Shown one piece after another: positions 27,440-37,800 of a stretch of DNA of 64,000 bases. Positions within the stretch are counted from its first letter, which is position 1, and each line of letters opens with the position of its first letter. A program made the translations under genes and the position numbers. The stretch lies in assembly GCA_903905455.1 (NCBI GenBank), contig CAIVGN010000029.1, positions 124,001 through 188,000 on the forward strand, in the 5' to 3' direction. Below the pieces are notes generated by a model. It saw only the letters and a list, made by a program, of their open reading frames with translations, had not been told where the DNA came from and did not search any database. The stretch is from an uncultured Archangium sp. GTDB lineage: Bacteria; Myxococcota; Myxococcia; Myxococcales; Myxococcaceae.

Positions 27440-29419
27440 TCAGGCCTGCGTGGCGAGCTCGGCGCGGGTGGTCCGGTGCTCCCAGACGGCCGTGGCGACG
27501 AGGAGGACGCAGAGCATCCAGGCCACCGCGTAGCCCTCGGTCAGCGCCCGGTTGAGGTGCTGATAGAGGTACTGGACCATGAAGATCACGTGGAGCCCGA
27601 TGAGCAGGGCGAAGGCCGGGCGCTGGTTGGGGCGCTGCACCCGCAGCACCAGGCCCAGGGCGAGCAGCCCCAGCATGTTCCAGTAGTACATGTTCACCGT
27701 CAGCCAGGTGAACACCAGCAGGGGCCCGAGCACGAAGGCCTCGACGTCGTCGGCCCTTCGGATGAGCACGGCGATGAGCGCGGTGAAGAAGAGCCGCGCG
27801 AGGAGGAAGCCGAAGCCGTAGTCCTTGATGTCCACGGCGTCTTGCCGCTGCTTGAGATCGGTGGGGAAGATGGTCTGCGACCAGTCCTTGAGCGTGCCGG
27901 CGGCGTGCTGCAGGTAGACGGTCTTGAGCGAGTACTGGATGGCGTAGAACTTCTCGGTCTGCGCCACCTGGATGCGCTGGGCGTATTCCTTCCACGCGTC
28001 GACGCCGAACATCGCGGTGCTCACGGCGACGGTGATCGCCCCCACCAGCGCGGCGCTGCGGGCGAAGTGCACGTAGTCGGCGCGGAAGGTCTTCGTCTGG
28101 CGCCACTCGAAGATCGCGCGCAGGCCCAGGGCCACGCCGAAGAACACGGGGAAGAGCTTGGTGGCCAGGGAGAAGCCGAAGAAGCCGCCGGCGAGCCCGT
28201 AGCGCTTCTGCTTGAGGAAGCAGGCGGCGAGGCCGATGGAGAACAGCCAGTCCCAGCGCAGGATGCTGCCGGAGAGGTAGTCGAAGACGATCGGCGGCGC
28301 GGCCCACAGCAGCAACCCGACGCTCGCCGCCCGGTGCCCGAAGCTCTGCCAGATGGCGAGCCACAACCCGAGCATCAGCAGCATGTCCAGCCAGCCCAGG
28401 AGCGCCTGGCCCTTCGCCGAGAGCGGCACCCACCTCGTCAGCGGCGCCGCGAAGATCGCCCAGGCCGGCGAGTTCGAGTTGCCGTGATCGTTCATGATCT
28501 GCGTCCAGTTGATCTGCCACAGCGTGGCCATGGTGGCCCAGTCGGCGCGGAAGTCGGCCCAGCGCTCGTCGGTGAAGCGGCCGCGCACCTGGGCCGCGTC
28601 CTTCAGCGCGTCGTCGAGCTTCACCTGCTCGAAGGTGCCCAGGTCGCGGGTGGTGGGGAGATCCTTGAGGGCGTTGACCGACTCGCGGTCGGCGAGCACG
28701 GTGGCCTTGTAGAGGTTGAACCAGCCGACCTCGCGCTGGTACTTCGCGCCCAGGTAGAAATGGTACTGCTCCCACTGGTGAATGAGGGGGAGCTTGCCGG
28801 CCGCGACGCCACCGCCCACCCAGGCCCCGGAGAGCACGACGGTGAGCACCACCGCGAGCACCTTGACCCGGGGCAGCAGGGCCTTGACGAAGCCGGGCAG
28901 GGTGCGATCACCGGCGGCGATCCGGCGGGCGTACCTGGCGCTGACCACCACGAAGAAGATCGACAGCACCAGCCACACGATGCTGGCCCGCAGGAACCCG
29001 AACGGGTCCGAGGCGAGGGTTCCAGGGAGCCAGCCGAGCATCACCACCAGGGTGACCACGAGGAGCACGCTGAGCCAGGAGGTGCGCCGGCCCACGCGCG
29101 CCGGGTCTTCGGCTGCCCAGGCCTGGAAGGCCGCGAGCCGCTCTTCGCGCTTCGGGTCGAAGGCGAAGCCCACCGCGAAGCCACAGAACAAGATGACGGG
29201 GATGCTGGTGAGCACCATCGGGAGATCGGTGTTCCAGCGCAGTACGCCGTAGTTGCACCACGCGAAGACCATCAGGCCCGCGAGCACGCCGTGGCCCCGG
29301 GCGCGCGCCTTCTCGAAGCGATCCCCGGCGGCGGCGTCGAGGAGCAGCAGGGCGATCGAGCCCTCGAGGAGCACGATCTTCAGAATGCCCGAGATGAAGT
29401 GATTCACCGGTACCCCCAC
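27440..29419 (-). CDS. Large polytopic membrane protein, GT-C/DUF2029-like
   Basis: A 659-residue protein with about 14-16 hydrophobic segments and a periplasmic-sized loop at about 210-310 (KLPLIHQWEQYHFYLGAKYQ...). The segment LAGGFFGFSLATKLFPVFFG resembles the lysine-containing helix of GT87/DUF2029 mannosyltransferase-like proteins. A lipid-linked sugar transferase role is therefore possible but not shown; I do not see the paired acidic motif of the GT-C catalytic loop with certainty. The start is GTG 29419, or GTG at 29407. It is divergent from mrp (77 bases). Confidence 0.7.
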   Translation of the reverse strand: MGVPVNHFISGILKIVLLEGSIALLLLDAAAGDRFEKARARGHGVLAGLMVFAWCNYGVLRWNTDLPMVLTSIPVILFCGFAVGFAFDPKREERLAAFQAWAAEDPARVGRRTSWLSVLLVVTLVVMLGWLPGTLASDPFGFLRASIVWLVLSIFFVVVSARYARRIAAGDRTLPGFVKALLPRVKVLAVVLTVVLSGAWVGGGVAAGKLPLIHQWEQYHFYLGAKYQREVGWFNLYKATVLADRESVNALKDLPTTRDLGTFEQVKLDDALKDAAQVRGRFTDERWADFRADWATMATLWQINWTQIMNDHGNSNSPAWAIFAAPLTRWVPLSAKGQALLGWLDMLLMLGLWLAIWQSFGHRAASVGLLLWAAPPIVFDYLSGSILRWDWLFSIGLAACFLKQKRYGLAGGFFGFSLATKLFPVFFGVALGLRAIFEWRQTKTFRADYVHFARSAALVGAITVAVSTAMFGVDAWKEYAQRIQVAQTEKFYAIQYSLKTVYLQHAAGTLKDWSQTIFPTDLKQRQDAVDIKDYGFGFLLARLFFTALIAVLIRRADDVEAFVLGPLLVFTWLTVNMYYWNMLGLLALGLVLRVQRPNQRPAFALLIGLHVIFMVQYLYQHLNRALTEGYAVAWMLCVLLVATAVWEHRTTRAELATQA

Positions 29420-29496
29420 CGTTCAGACGCTTGCGTCGCGCGGCCGGCGCTCGTAATGGACGGCGGCCTTTACCGGAAAACCGAGAGCGAGCCACC

Positions 29497-30582
29497 ATGA
29501 GCGTGCAGGAACGAGATGTCCTCGCGGCGATGAGCACCGTGATGGACCCCGACTTGAACCAGGACATCGTCAAGGCGGGGATGGTCAAGGACCTGAAGAT
29601 CGAGGGCGGCTTCGTCAAGCTGCGCATCGAGCTGACGACCCCTGCGTGCCCCCTGAAGGAGAAGATCAAGGGCGACGCCGAGAAGGCGCTCAAGGCCGTG
29701 GCCGGCGTGGAGAAGTTCGAGATCGAGATGACCTCGCGCGTACGCGCGCAGCCGTCCGGCGCCTCGAAGGACCAGCTGCTGCCCCACGTGAAGAACGTGG
29801 TGCTCGTCGGCGCGGGCAAGGGCGGCGTCGGCAAGTCGACGGTCGCGCTCAACCTCGCCTGCGCGCTGGCGCGGCACGGGGCCACCGTGGGCCTGCTCGA
29901 CGCCGACTTCTACGGCCCCTCGGTGCCGGTGATGACGGGCATCAAGAAGAAGCCGGTCTCGCGGGACGGCAAGAACCTCGAGCCCCTCGAGGCCCACGGC
30001 ATCAAGGTGATGTCCATTGGCTTCCTCATCGAGGCCGACCAGGCGCTGATCTGGCGCGGGCCGATGCTCCAGGGCGCGCTGATGCAGCTGGTGCGCGACG
30101 TGAACTGGGGCGAGCTCGACTACCTCATCGTCGACCTGCCCCCGGGCACCGGCGACATCCCGCTCACCGTCGCGCAGCAGCTCAAGAGCGCGGGCGCGGT
30201 GCTGGTGACCACGCCCCAGGACGTGGCGCTCGCCGACGTGATCCGCGCCAAGCAGATGTTCGACAAGCTCGCGGTGCCGGTGCTGGGCATCATCGAGAAC
30301 ATGTCGCAGTTCGTCTGCCCGCACTGCGGCAAGGGCACGCACATCTTCGACACCGGCGGCGGTCGCAAGGCCTCGGACATGATGGACATCGCCTTCCTCG
30401 GGGAGATCCCCCTGGAGCTCTCCATCCGCCAGGGTGGCGACAAGGGCCTGCCGGTGGTGGTGGGTCACCCCGATGGCGTCGAAGGCAAGGCGTTCATGGA
30501 GCTCGCCAAGAAGGTCGCCCAGCGCATCAGCACCGAGAACGCGCTGCGGTCGGCACCTTCAGTGACCATCCAGACCGCGTGA
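29497..30582 (+). CDS. mrp: Fe-S cluster carrier Mrp/ApbC (MIP18-P-loop NTPase fusion)
   Basis: Residues 1-85 are a MIP18 (DUF59) domain (MSTVMDPDLNQDIVKAGMV, Cys51). Residues 95-350 are a MinD-like P-loop NTPase with Walker A GKGGVGKST (residues 107-115), VDLPPGTGDIPL and the cluster-binding CPHC. This is the typical 361-residue Mrp architecture; the family binds and delivers [4Fe-4S] clusters, fitting the isc operon in the same window. The ATG at 29497 is chosen; an upstream in-frame ATG would add 22 basic residues. Next comes the 148-residue protein gene after 21 bases. Confidence 0.94.
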   Translation: MSVQERDVLAAMSTVMDPDLNQDIVKAGMVKDLKIEGGFVKLRIELTTPACPLKEKIKGDAEKALKAVAGVEKFEIEMTSRVRAQPSGASKDQLLPHVKNVVLVGAGKGGVGKSTVALNLACALARHGATVGLLDADFYGPSVPVMTGIKKKPVSRDGKNLEPLEAHGIKVMSIGFLIEADQALIWRGPMLQGALMQLVRDVNWGELDYLIVDLPPGTGDIPLTVAQQLKSAGAVLVTTPQDVALADVIRAKQMFDKLAVPVLGIIENMSQFVCPHCGKGTHIFDTGGGRKASDMMDIAFLGEIPLELSIRQGGDKGLPVVVGHPDGVEGKAFMELAKKVAQRISTENALRSAPSVTIQTA

Positions 30583-30603
30583 CGTGAGTAGAGTGGACCT
30601 CCC

Positions 30604-31050
30604 ATGACGACCGAAGAGATCCCGCCCGAAGATCCGTTGGATGAGGACGGCGACGAGAAGAAGGGCTTCGTGCCCGACTTCGTGCGCCGCATGGCCTGGG
30701 CGGGGTTGGGCGCGGTCTTCATGTCGGAGGAGGGCGTGCGCCGGCTCGCCGGCCAGCTCAAGCTGCCCAAGGAGGCCCTCGGGTTTCTCCTGCAGCAGGC
30801 CGAGAAGAGCAAAGACGAAATCGGCCGCGTGGTGAGTGACGAGGTGCGCAAGCTGCTGCAGTCCGAGCGGCTGCGCGACGAGCTGCTCAAGATGATCGCC
30901 GGCATGACCATCGAAGTGCGCGCGGAGATCAAGCTCGTGCCCGATCGCGTGAAGGGCGAGGCCGCGTCGCTGCTCCCGAAGGTCAAGGTGAGCGACCTGA
31001 AGACCTCGTACAAGAAGAAGGACAAGGACGGGGAGCACGGGCAGGAGTGA
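30604..31050 (+). CDS. Conserved hypothetical cytoplasmic protein
   Basis: A 148-residue charged, mainly helical protein, with an acidic N-terminus, a central PDFVRRMAWAGLGAVFMSEEGVR segment that might be amphipathic, and a Lys-rich tail. No known motif is seen. It begins 21 bases after mrp, and its stop overlaps the GTG of the next gene by 4 bases. A role in the membrane periphery is possible because of the amphipathic segment; otherwise it is unknown. Confidence 0.75.
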   Translation: MTTEEIPPEDPLDEDGDEKKGFVPDFVRRMAWAGLGAVFMSEEGVRRLAGQLKLPKEALGFLLQQAEKSKDEIGRVVSDEVRKLLQSERLRDELLKMIAGMTIEVRAEIKLVPDRVKGEAASLLPKVKVSDLKTSYKKKDKDGEHGQE

Positions 31051-31418
31051 AGAAGCGTCTTCCCCTGCTCATCTTCGTCGGCGTGGGCCTGCTGCTGTGG
31101 AAGACCGGCGGCTTCGGCTACTTCCCCAGCGAGCGCACGGTGCTGTGGCGCTTCCCCGTCTCGTACGGCGAGGTGCGCAAGCTCGAGCTGCAGATCTGGG
31201 ACGGCGAGGCGCTCCTCAAGCGCGAGGAGCACGCGTACGCCGCGGGCCTCGTGGGTGAACCCAGCGTGAAGGTGCCCCTGGCCAGCGGTCCGCACCGGGC
31301 GATCGCCACCGTCACGCTCTCGGGGGAAGCCACGCCGCGCGGGTTCCAGGCCGACTTCGACCCGGGCAGCGAAGAGACCGTGGTGGTGGACATGGCCGCC
31401 GCCGTGAAGAAACCGTGA
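31047..31418 (+). CDS. Small membrane-anchored protein, unknown function
   Basis: A GTG start overlapping the previous stop (GTGA). Residues 5-18 (LPLLIFVGVGLLLW) form a single N-terminal membrane segment; about 100 residues of beta-rich sequence follow (LWRFPVSYGEVRKLELQIW, VKVPLASGPHRAIATVTLSG), probably on the periplasmic side. The translational coupling to the upstream protein suggests they act together. I recognise no family. Confidence 0.7.
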   Translation: MKKRLPLLIFVGVGLLLWKTGGFGYFPSERTVLWRFPVSYGEVRKLELQIWDGEALLKREEHAYAAGLVGEPSVKVPLASGPHRAIATVTLSGEATPRGFQADFDPGSEETVVVDMAAAVKKP

Positions 31419-31454
31419 AGCAACGCTGACTGCGGGCTGCGCGACAATCGCCTG

Positions 31455-32177
31455 GTGCGACTGACTCTCGTGGTGCTGCTGGCGGTGGTGGTCTCCGGGT
31501 GTCCGATCGTGGTGACCGACCAGACGCGCGGCTACAACGATCTCTGCGCCCAGCTCATCGCCGCGGGCCGGGTCGACGACGCCGAGACCGCCTGCGATCA
31601 CGCCCTGGAGTACCAACCGAAGTACTGGGACGCGCTCCACAACAAGGGGCTGATCGCCCAGCTGCGGGGCGACAAGGTCACCGCGCGAAAGTTCTTCATC
31701 GAGGCCCTGCGCGCCAACCCGGACATGCGGCAGTCGCACAACTCGCTGGGGGCCTTCGATCTCGAGGCCGGCGACCTGGGCGGCGCGGCCGAACACTTCA
31801 AGGCGGCCCTGGTGATCGATCCGGCCTACCTCGAGGCGCGCCGCAACCTCGGTGCCGTGCACCTGCAGCAGAAGAAGTTCGCAGACGCGGAAAAGGACTT
31901 TCGGCAGCTCCTGCTCATCGACGGGGGCCTCGTCGAGGGGTGGCTGGGGCTGGCGGCGGCCTTCACCGGCCAGAACCAACACGACCGCGCGGCCGAGGCG
32001 CTGGAGCGGGCCACCACGCTCGACGTGAGCGACGAGCGCGCGTGGTTCCGGCGGGGCGTGAACCAGGAGCTCCGCGGGCGGCAAGACGAGGCGCGCGAGT
32101 CGTACGAAAGATGTCTCCTCGCGAGCGAGAAGAACATCGAATGCCGCAAGGCCCTGGCGCGGCTGACTTCTGATTGA
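31455..32177 (+). CDS. TPR-repeat lipoprotein
   Basis: GTG start with signal VRLTLVVLLAVVVSGC (lipobox Cys16). The mature part is about five tetratricopeptide repeats spanning residues 28-235, with typical A/G-x-A-Y positions (DALHNKGLIAQLRGD, RQSHNSLGAFDLEAGD, EARRNLGAVHLQQKKF). The TPR scaffold suggests an adaptor in an envelope complex, similar in kind to the TPR lipoproteins of pilus or gliding systems, but no specific partner gene is adjacent. Confidence 0.85.
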   Translation: MRLTLVVLLAVVVSGCPIVVTDQTRGYNDLCAQLIAAGRVDDAETACDHALEYQPKYWDALHNKGLIAQLRGDKVTARKFFIEALRANPDMRQSHNSLGAFDLEAGDLGGAAEHFKAALVIDPAYLEARRNLGAVHLQQKKFADAEKDFRQLLLIDGGLVEGWLGLAAAFTGQNQHDRAAEALERATTLDVSDERAWFRRGVNQELRGRQDEARESYERCLLASEKNIECRKALARLTSD

Positions 32178-32209
32178 TCGCGCTGGGTGCGGCACCTACA
32201 AGGCCGCGC

Positions 32210-33058
32210 ATGTCCATCAATCACATTCTCGTCGTTGGCGCCGGGCAGATGGGCGCGGGTATCGCGCAGGTCGCGCTCCAGGCTGGGTTCAAGGTCACGC
32301 TCTCCGACATCGCCGAGGCGTCGCTCGCCAAGGGCAAGGCGAGCATCGAGAAGGGCCTCTCCAGGCTGGTCGAGAAGGGCAAGCTGGACGCGGCCGCGAA
32401 GGATGCGGCGCTCAAGAACCTCTTCACCGCGACCTCGATCCTGGACGTGAAGGACGTCGACGCGGGCATCGAGGCGGTCACCGAGAACGAGGAGCTCAAG
32501 AAGCGCATCTTCAAGGATCTCGACCAGGTGGTGCGCCCCGGCGGCCTGCTGGCGAGCAACACCTCGTCGATCCCCATCACCCGCATCGGCGCGTCGACCA
32601 AGCGGCCCGAGGCGGTCATCGGCATGCACTTCATGAACCCGGTGCCGATCATGACGCTGGTGGAGCTGATCCGCGGCGCGGCGACGAGCGACGAGACCTA
32701 CGCGGTCACCAAGGGGATGGCCGAGAAGATGGGCAAGACCACGGTGGTCTCCAAGGACTTCCCGGGCTTCATCATCAACCGCATCCTGATCCCCATGCTC
32801 AACGAGGCGTGCTTCGTGCTGGCCGAGGGCATCGCCACGGTCGAAGACATCGACACCGCCATGAAGCTCGGCACCAACGTGCCCATGGGCCCGCTGACGC
32901 TCGCCGACTTCATCGGCCTCGACACGGTGCTCTCCATCGCCGAGGTGCTCCACAAGGGCCTGGGCGACTCGAAGTACCGCCCCGCGCCGCTGCTGCGCCA
33001 GTACGTCGAGGCGGGCTGGCTGGGCAAGAAGTCCGGCCGCGGCTTCTACAAGTACTGA
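32210..33058 (+). CDS. hbd: 3-hydroxybutyryl-CoA dehydrogenase
   Basis: The enzyme interconverts acetoacetyl-CoA and (S)-3-hydroxybutyryl-CoA with NAD(P). Residues 6-17 hold the Rossmann GxGxxG (VVGAGQMGAG), His140 is the catalytic histidine in GMHFMNPVP, and the C-terminus GRGFYKY is the family signature. Length 282 is exactly typical. The ATG at 32210 is preferred over 32174. crt follows after 9 bases with a good ribosome-binding site (GAGGAG), giving an hbd-crt pair. Confidence 0.95.
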   Translation: MSINHILVVGAGQMGAGIAQVALQAGFKVTLSDIAEASLAKGKASIEKGLSRLVEKGKLDAAAKDAALKNLFTATSILDVKDVDAGIEAVTENEELKKRIFKDLDQVVRPGGLLASNTSSIPITRIGASTKRPEAVIGMHFMNPVPIMTLVELIRGAATSDETYAVTKGMAEKMGKTTVVSKDFPGFIINRILIPMLNEACFVLAEGIATVEDIDTAMKLGTNVPMGPLTLADFIGLDTVLSIAEVLHKGLGDSKYRPAPLLRQYVEAGWLGKKSGRGFYKY

Positions 33059-33067
33059 GGAGCCACC

Positions 33068-33844
33068 ATGGACTTCGTCAAACTCGAACTCGACGGCCCC
33101 ATCGCGGTCATCACCATCGACCGGCCCAAGGCGCTCAACGCGCTCAACCGGCAGGTGCTCACGGAGCTCTCGCAGGCCATCGCCCAGGTCGCCGCCAACA
33201 CGGCGCTGCGGGCGCTGATCGTCACCGGCGGGGGCGAGAAGGCCTTCGTCGCCGGCGCGGACATCGCCGAGATGGCGAACTTCACCCACGCCGAGGCGCT
33301 GACCTTCGGGGAGCTGGGGCACAGCGTGCTCGATTCGCTCGAGGCGCTGACCATCCCGGTCATCGCGGCGGTCAACGGCTTCGCGCTGGGTGGCGGCAGT
33401 GAGCTCGCGCTGGCCTGCGACTTCATCTATGCGTCGGAGAAGGCGAAGTTCGGCCTGCCCGAGGTCACCCTCGCGGTGATCCCCGGGTTCGGCGGCACGC
33501 AGCGCCTGACCCGGCTCGTGGGCCGGGCCCGCGCCAAGGAGATGATCTTCACCGGCGACATGATCGACGCGGTCAAGGCGAAGGACATCGGGCTCGCGCT
33601 CGAGGTGCTGCCCGCGGCCGAGCTGATGGCGCACTGCAAGAAGATCGCGACCACCATCGCCAAGCGCGGCCCGTTGGCCGTGGCCCAGGCCAAGCACGTC
33701 ATCGACGGGGGCGCGGCGCTGCAGCTCAAGGACGGCAACTCCATCGAGCGCGACGCCTTCGCGCGGCTCTTCGGCACCGCCGACCAGAAGGAAGGAATGA
33801 CCGCCTTCCTCGGCAAGCGCGCGGCCGAGTTCAAGAACGCCTGA
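33068..33844 (+). CDS. crt: Enoyl-CoA hydratase/crotonase
   Basis: Crotonase-fold hydratase: the oxyanion-hole region GGGEKAFVAGAD is followed by the two catalytic glutamates, Glu112 in LGGGSELALACD and Glu132 in GLPEVTLAVIPGFGG, 20 residues apart as expected for true hydratases. The length is 258. Together with hbd and the acyl-CoA dehydrogenases nearby it forms the acetoacetyl-CoA to butyryl-CoA (or reverse) set. Its TGA overlaps the next ATG by 1 base. Confidence 0.95.
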   Translation: MDFVKLELDGPIAVITIDRPKALNALNRQVLTELSQAIAQVAANTALRALIVTGGGEKAFVAGADIAEMANFTHAEALTFGELGHSVLDSLEALTIPVIAAVNGFALGGGSELALACDFIYASEKAKFGLPEVTLAVIPGFGGTQRLTRLVGRARAKEMIFTGDMIDAVKAKDIGLALEVLPAAELMAHCKKIATTIAKRGPLAVAQAKHVIDGGAALQLKDGNSIERDAFARLFGTADQKEGMTAFLGKRAAEFKNA

Positions 33845-34428
33845 TGCGCGGGCTCCTCGTCGCGACGGTGGTGGCCGCGACGGCGGCGGGGGCGGCGGAG
33901 CTCGAGCTCACGCTGCCTCCCTCGGCGGACTGGGAGGCGAAGGCCGACCCGAACCCGCTGCCCAACACCACGGCCACCAGCCGCTACTTCGTGAAGACCA
34001 GCGACCCGGAGCTCTCGCTGCGGGTGGTGACCGATTCGACGCTGCGGCTCGACTACTCGCAGGTGGTGGTCGAGGCGCTCGCCAAGCGGCTGGCCTCCGA
34101 TCCGCAGCTCGAGGTCGGCGCGATCAAGACCCTGAGCATCGGAGGGGTGTTGGTCGGCAGCGTCCAGGTCGTCGACGCCGCGCGCACCAGCACGCTCTTC
34201 TACCTGCCGTCCGAGGGAGGAGACCGGGTGCTGGGGCTCACCGCGCCGACGGGCAGGGCGGTCGACCTGAAGGAGATCGTCACCATCGTCGAAGGCGCCA
34301 GGCACCTGCGGCCCCCCGACACCTTCGCCAGCGGCCCGGTGATCATGGGCTCCATCGCGGGGGTCACGTTGACCGCGTTGAGCGTGCTGCTGTTCGTGAT
34401 GCGCAAGCGCCCGTCAGCGGCTGCGTAG
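33844..34428 (+). CDS. Secreted protein with C-terminal membrane anchor, unknown
   Basis: A signal peptide (MRGLLVATVVAATAAGAA), about 130 residues of alpha/beta sequence, then a hydrophobic segment (VIMGSIAGVTLTALSVLLFV) and a basic tail: a single-pass protein with most of its mass in the periplasm. It overlaps crt by 1 base and is convergent with the zinc-finger membrane gene. No family is recognised. The co-translation with crt may be only operon convenience. Confidence 0.7.
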   Translation: MRGLLVATVVAATAAGAAELELTLPPSADWEAKADPNPLPNTTATSRYFVKTSDPELSLRVVTDSTLRLDYSQVVVEALAKRLASDPQLEVGAIKTLSIGGVLVGSVQVVDAARTSTLFYLPSEGGDRVLGLTAPTGRAVDLKEIVTIVEGARHLRPPDTFASGPVIMGSIAGVTLTALSVLLFVMRKRPSAAA

Positions 34429-34461
34429 GCCGGGCGGCGGAGCACGGCCGGCAGTCCTGGC

Positions 34462-34998
34462 TCACCCCGCGCGGCGAATCGCCTCGTGCACTCGTACGCT
34501 GGCGAACAGCCGCCCCAGCCGCGCGGCCCCGTCGAGGGCCAACACCGGGGCGATCGCCAGCAGCCCCACGTCGAGCAGCCGCAGCTCGGCGCCCCCGGAG
34601 AACAGCGAGAGCGCCTGCCAGCCGAGCAACAGCAGGCTGCTCACCGCGCCCACCCACGCAGCGGCGGGGGAGTGGCGGCGCAACACCAGCAGCGCGCAGC
34701 CCATGGGCACCAACCACGCGAGCCACTGGGTCGGCAGCTCCCGGCCGCGTGAGACCCACAGGGCGGTGCTCACCAGCAGGAAGGCCGGGGCGAGGGCCAG
34801 CTTCCAGGCCACGCTGCGGGCGGTGCCGGGGAGATGCGCCCTCATCACCACCAGCGCGCAGGGCTCGCACCACGCCTGCGTCAGGCACGCCTCGCAGCAG
34901 AAGGACCCGCAGCGGGCACAGGTCGAGGCAGCCTCGAGGTGTGGGTGCGTGGCGCACCGGGCGTTGGAATCGAACCAGTCGCTGAAGTCGGCGGCCAT
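34462..34998 (-). CDS. B-box-type zinc-finger membrane protein
   Basis: The N-terminal 50 residues hold a Cys/His array, CATHPHLEAASTCARCGSFC and CEACLTQAWCEPC, resembling a B-box zinc finger as seen in myxobacterial membrane proteins. Four predicted membrane helices follow between residues 60 and 160. The ATG at 34998 has GGAG upstream; the ATG at 35025 is an alternative that adds nine residues. It is divergent from the acyl-CoA dehydrogenase gene by only 56 bases. The function is unknown; a protein-protein role for the zinc finger is likely. Confidence 0.7.
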   Translation of the reverse strand: MAADFSDWFDSNARCATHPHLEAASTCARCGSFCCEACLTQAWCEPCALVVMRAHLPGTARSVAWKLALAPAFLLVSTALWVSRGRELPTQWLAWLVPMGCALLVLRRHSPAAAWVGAVSSLLLLGWQALSLFSGGAELRLLDVGLLAIAPVLALDGAARLGRLFASVRVHEAIRRAG

Positions 34999-35054
34999 CG
35001 CGGCTCCGACACTGCTTCTGTGCATCAGGTTCCAGCGTTGATAAGGCCAACCCC

Positions 35055-36197
<1,143 letters not shown>

Positions 36198-36203
36198 ACG
36201 AAC

Positions 36204-36623
36204 ATGATCTCCGCACTGCTGGTGGTGTTGGTGTTGGCCGCGGATCCCCCGGCGAAGAACGACGCCATGAAGAACCTGATGAAGGACGCGATGGCCGAGG
36301 GCCCGGACGTCAGCAAGCTGCCGTTCACCGCCGACACCATCAAGCAGATCGTCGTCTCGTATCAGCCCAAGATCCAGGGCTGCTACGAGGACCACATCAG
36401 CAACAAGAAGAAGGCCCCCGAGGGCACGCTCAAGACGAGCTTCGTGATCACCCCCGACGGCATCGTCAAGACCGCGAAGGTGGACCGCAAGGCCAGCACC
36501 CTCAAGGACCCCGCGCTGCACGACTGCGTGGTGGCGGTGCTCTCGACGATGAACTTCCCCAAGCCGCCCGACTCGAAGGATCACCCCATCGAGTTCCCGT
36601 TCAACCTCAAGGCGCAGCACTGA
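36204..36623 (+). CDS. AgmX/PglI C-terminal domain protein, secreted
   Basis: The hydrophobic N-terminus ([17 protein letters not shown]) looks like a signal or anchor. The 100-residue core [14 protein letters not shown]...[20 protein letters not shown]...[18 protein letters not shown] matches the TonB-C-like domain found at the ends of myxobacterial AgmX and PglI proteins, including its two cysteines. Alone, the domain has no FHA or GYF partner. Its place between two acyl-CoA dehydrogenase genes, with gaps of 6 and 7 bases, is unusual and unexplained. Confidence 0.8.
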   Translation: MISALLVVLVLAADPPAKNDAMKNLMKDAMAEGPDVSKLPFTADTIKQIVVSYQPKIQGCYEDHISNKKKAPEGTLKTSFVITPDGIVKTAKVDRKASTLKDPALHDCVVAVLSTMNFPKPPDSKDHPIEFPFNLKAQH

Positions 36624-36630
36624 GGCTCGA

Positions 36631-37776
36631 GTGGACTTCGAACTGACGCAAACCCAGACCCTCATTCGTGACACCGCGCGGAAGTTCGCCCGCGAGGTCG
36701 TCGCGCCCCTCGCGCGGAAGCTCGACCGCGAGGAGATCTTCCCCGTCGAGACCTTCCGCAAGATGGGAGAGCTCGGACTGCTGGGGGTCAACGTGCCCGC
36801 GGAGTTCGGCGGGGCCGAGGCCGGCGTTGTCTCGTATTCGCTGGCGGTGATGGAGATCGCCGCGGCCTGCGCGTCGACCTCCGTGGCGATGTGCGTCACC
36901 AACATGGTCGCCGAGCTGATCGTCCAGTTCGGGACCGAGGCGCAGAAGAAGCAGCACGTGACGAAGCTGACCTCGGGCGAGGCCATCGCCGGGGCCTTCG
37001 CGCTGTCGGAGCCCCACGCGGGCTCCGACCCGGGCGCGGGGCGCACCACGGCGGTGAAGCAGGGCGATCGCTGGGTGCTCAACGGCACCAAGCAGTGGAT
37101 CACCTCGGGCGCGTACGCCGGGGTGATCATCGTCTGGGCGCGCACCAGCAACGAGGGCAACAAGGGCCTGTCGTGCTTCATCGTGGAAGCGGGCACCCCC
37201 GGCCTCATCGTGGGCAAGCACGAAGACAAGATGGGCCTGCGCGGGTCGAACACCGTGCCGCTGACCTTCGAGAACTGCGAGGTCGGCGAAGATCACCTGC
37301 TGGGCAAGCAGGGCGACGGCTTCAAGCTGGCCATGGTGGCGCTCGACGGCGGGCGCGTGGGCATCGCGTCCCAGGCCTGCGGGGTGGGGCGCGCGGCCAT
37401 CGAGGCGTCGGTGAAGTACGCGAAGGAACGCCAGGCCTTCGGCCAGCCCATCGGTGACTTCCAGGCGCTGCGCTTCATGCTCGCCGACATGCACACCCAG
37501 CAGCAGACGGCCGAGCTGCTCTCGTGGCGGGCCGCGTCGATGAAAGAGAAGAAGCAGCCCTTCACGCGCGAAGCGTCCATGGCCAAGCTCTTCGCCTCCG
37601 AGATGTCGAACCGCGTGTGCGACAAGGCGGTGCAGATTCACGGCGGCTACGGGTACATCGACGAGTTCCCCGTCGAGCGGTACCTGCGCGATGCGCGCGT
37701 GCAGACCATCTACGAAGGCACCAGTGAGATTCAGCGCATCGTGATCGCCCGCGAAGTGATCAAGGCCGCCGGGTAG
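36631..37776 (+). CDS. Acyl-CoA dehydrogenase, second paralog
   Basis: A 381-residue enzyme of the same family as the 35055 gene but clearly diverged: FALSEPHAGSDPGAG and NGTKQWITSGAY signatures, Glu362 in [10 protein letters not shown] and the family C-terminus. The start is GTG. The two enzymes likely differ in chain length or in branched versus straight substrates; the sequence does not tell which. Confidence 0.93.
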   Translation: MDFELTQTQTLIRDTARKFAREVVAPLARKLDREEIFPVETFRKMGELGLLGVNVPAEFGGAEAGVVSYSLAVMEIAAACASTSVAMCVTNMVAELIVQFGTEAQKKQHVTKLTSGEAIAGAFALSEPHAGSDPGAGRTTAVKQGDRWVLNGTKQWITSGAYAGVIIVWARTSNEGNKGLSCFIVEAGTPGLIVGKHEDKMGLRGSNTVPLTFENCEVGEDHLLGKQGDGFKLAMVALDGGRVGIASQACGVGRAAIEASVKYAKERQAFGQPIGDFQALRFMLADMHTQQQTAELLSWRAASMKEKKQPFTREASMAKLFASEMSNRVCDKAVQIHGGYGYIDEFPVERYLRDARVQTIYEGTSEIQRIVIAREVIKAAG

Positions 37777-37800
37777 GTCTGACCCCGAAGGAGTTCCCGC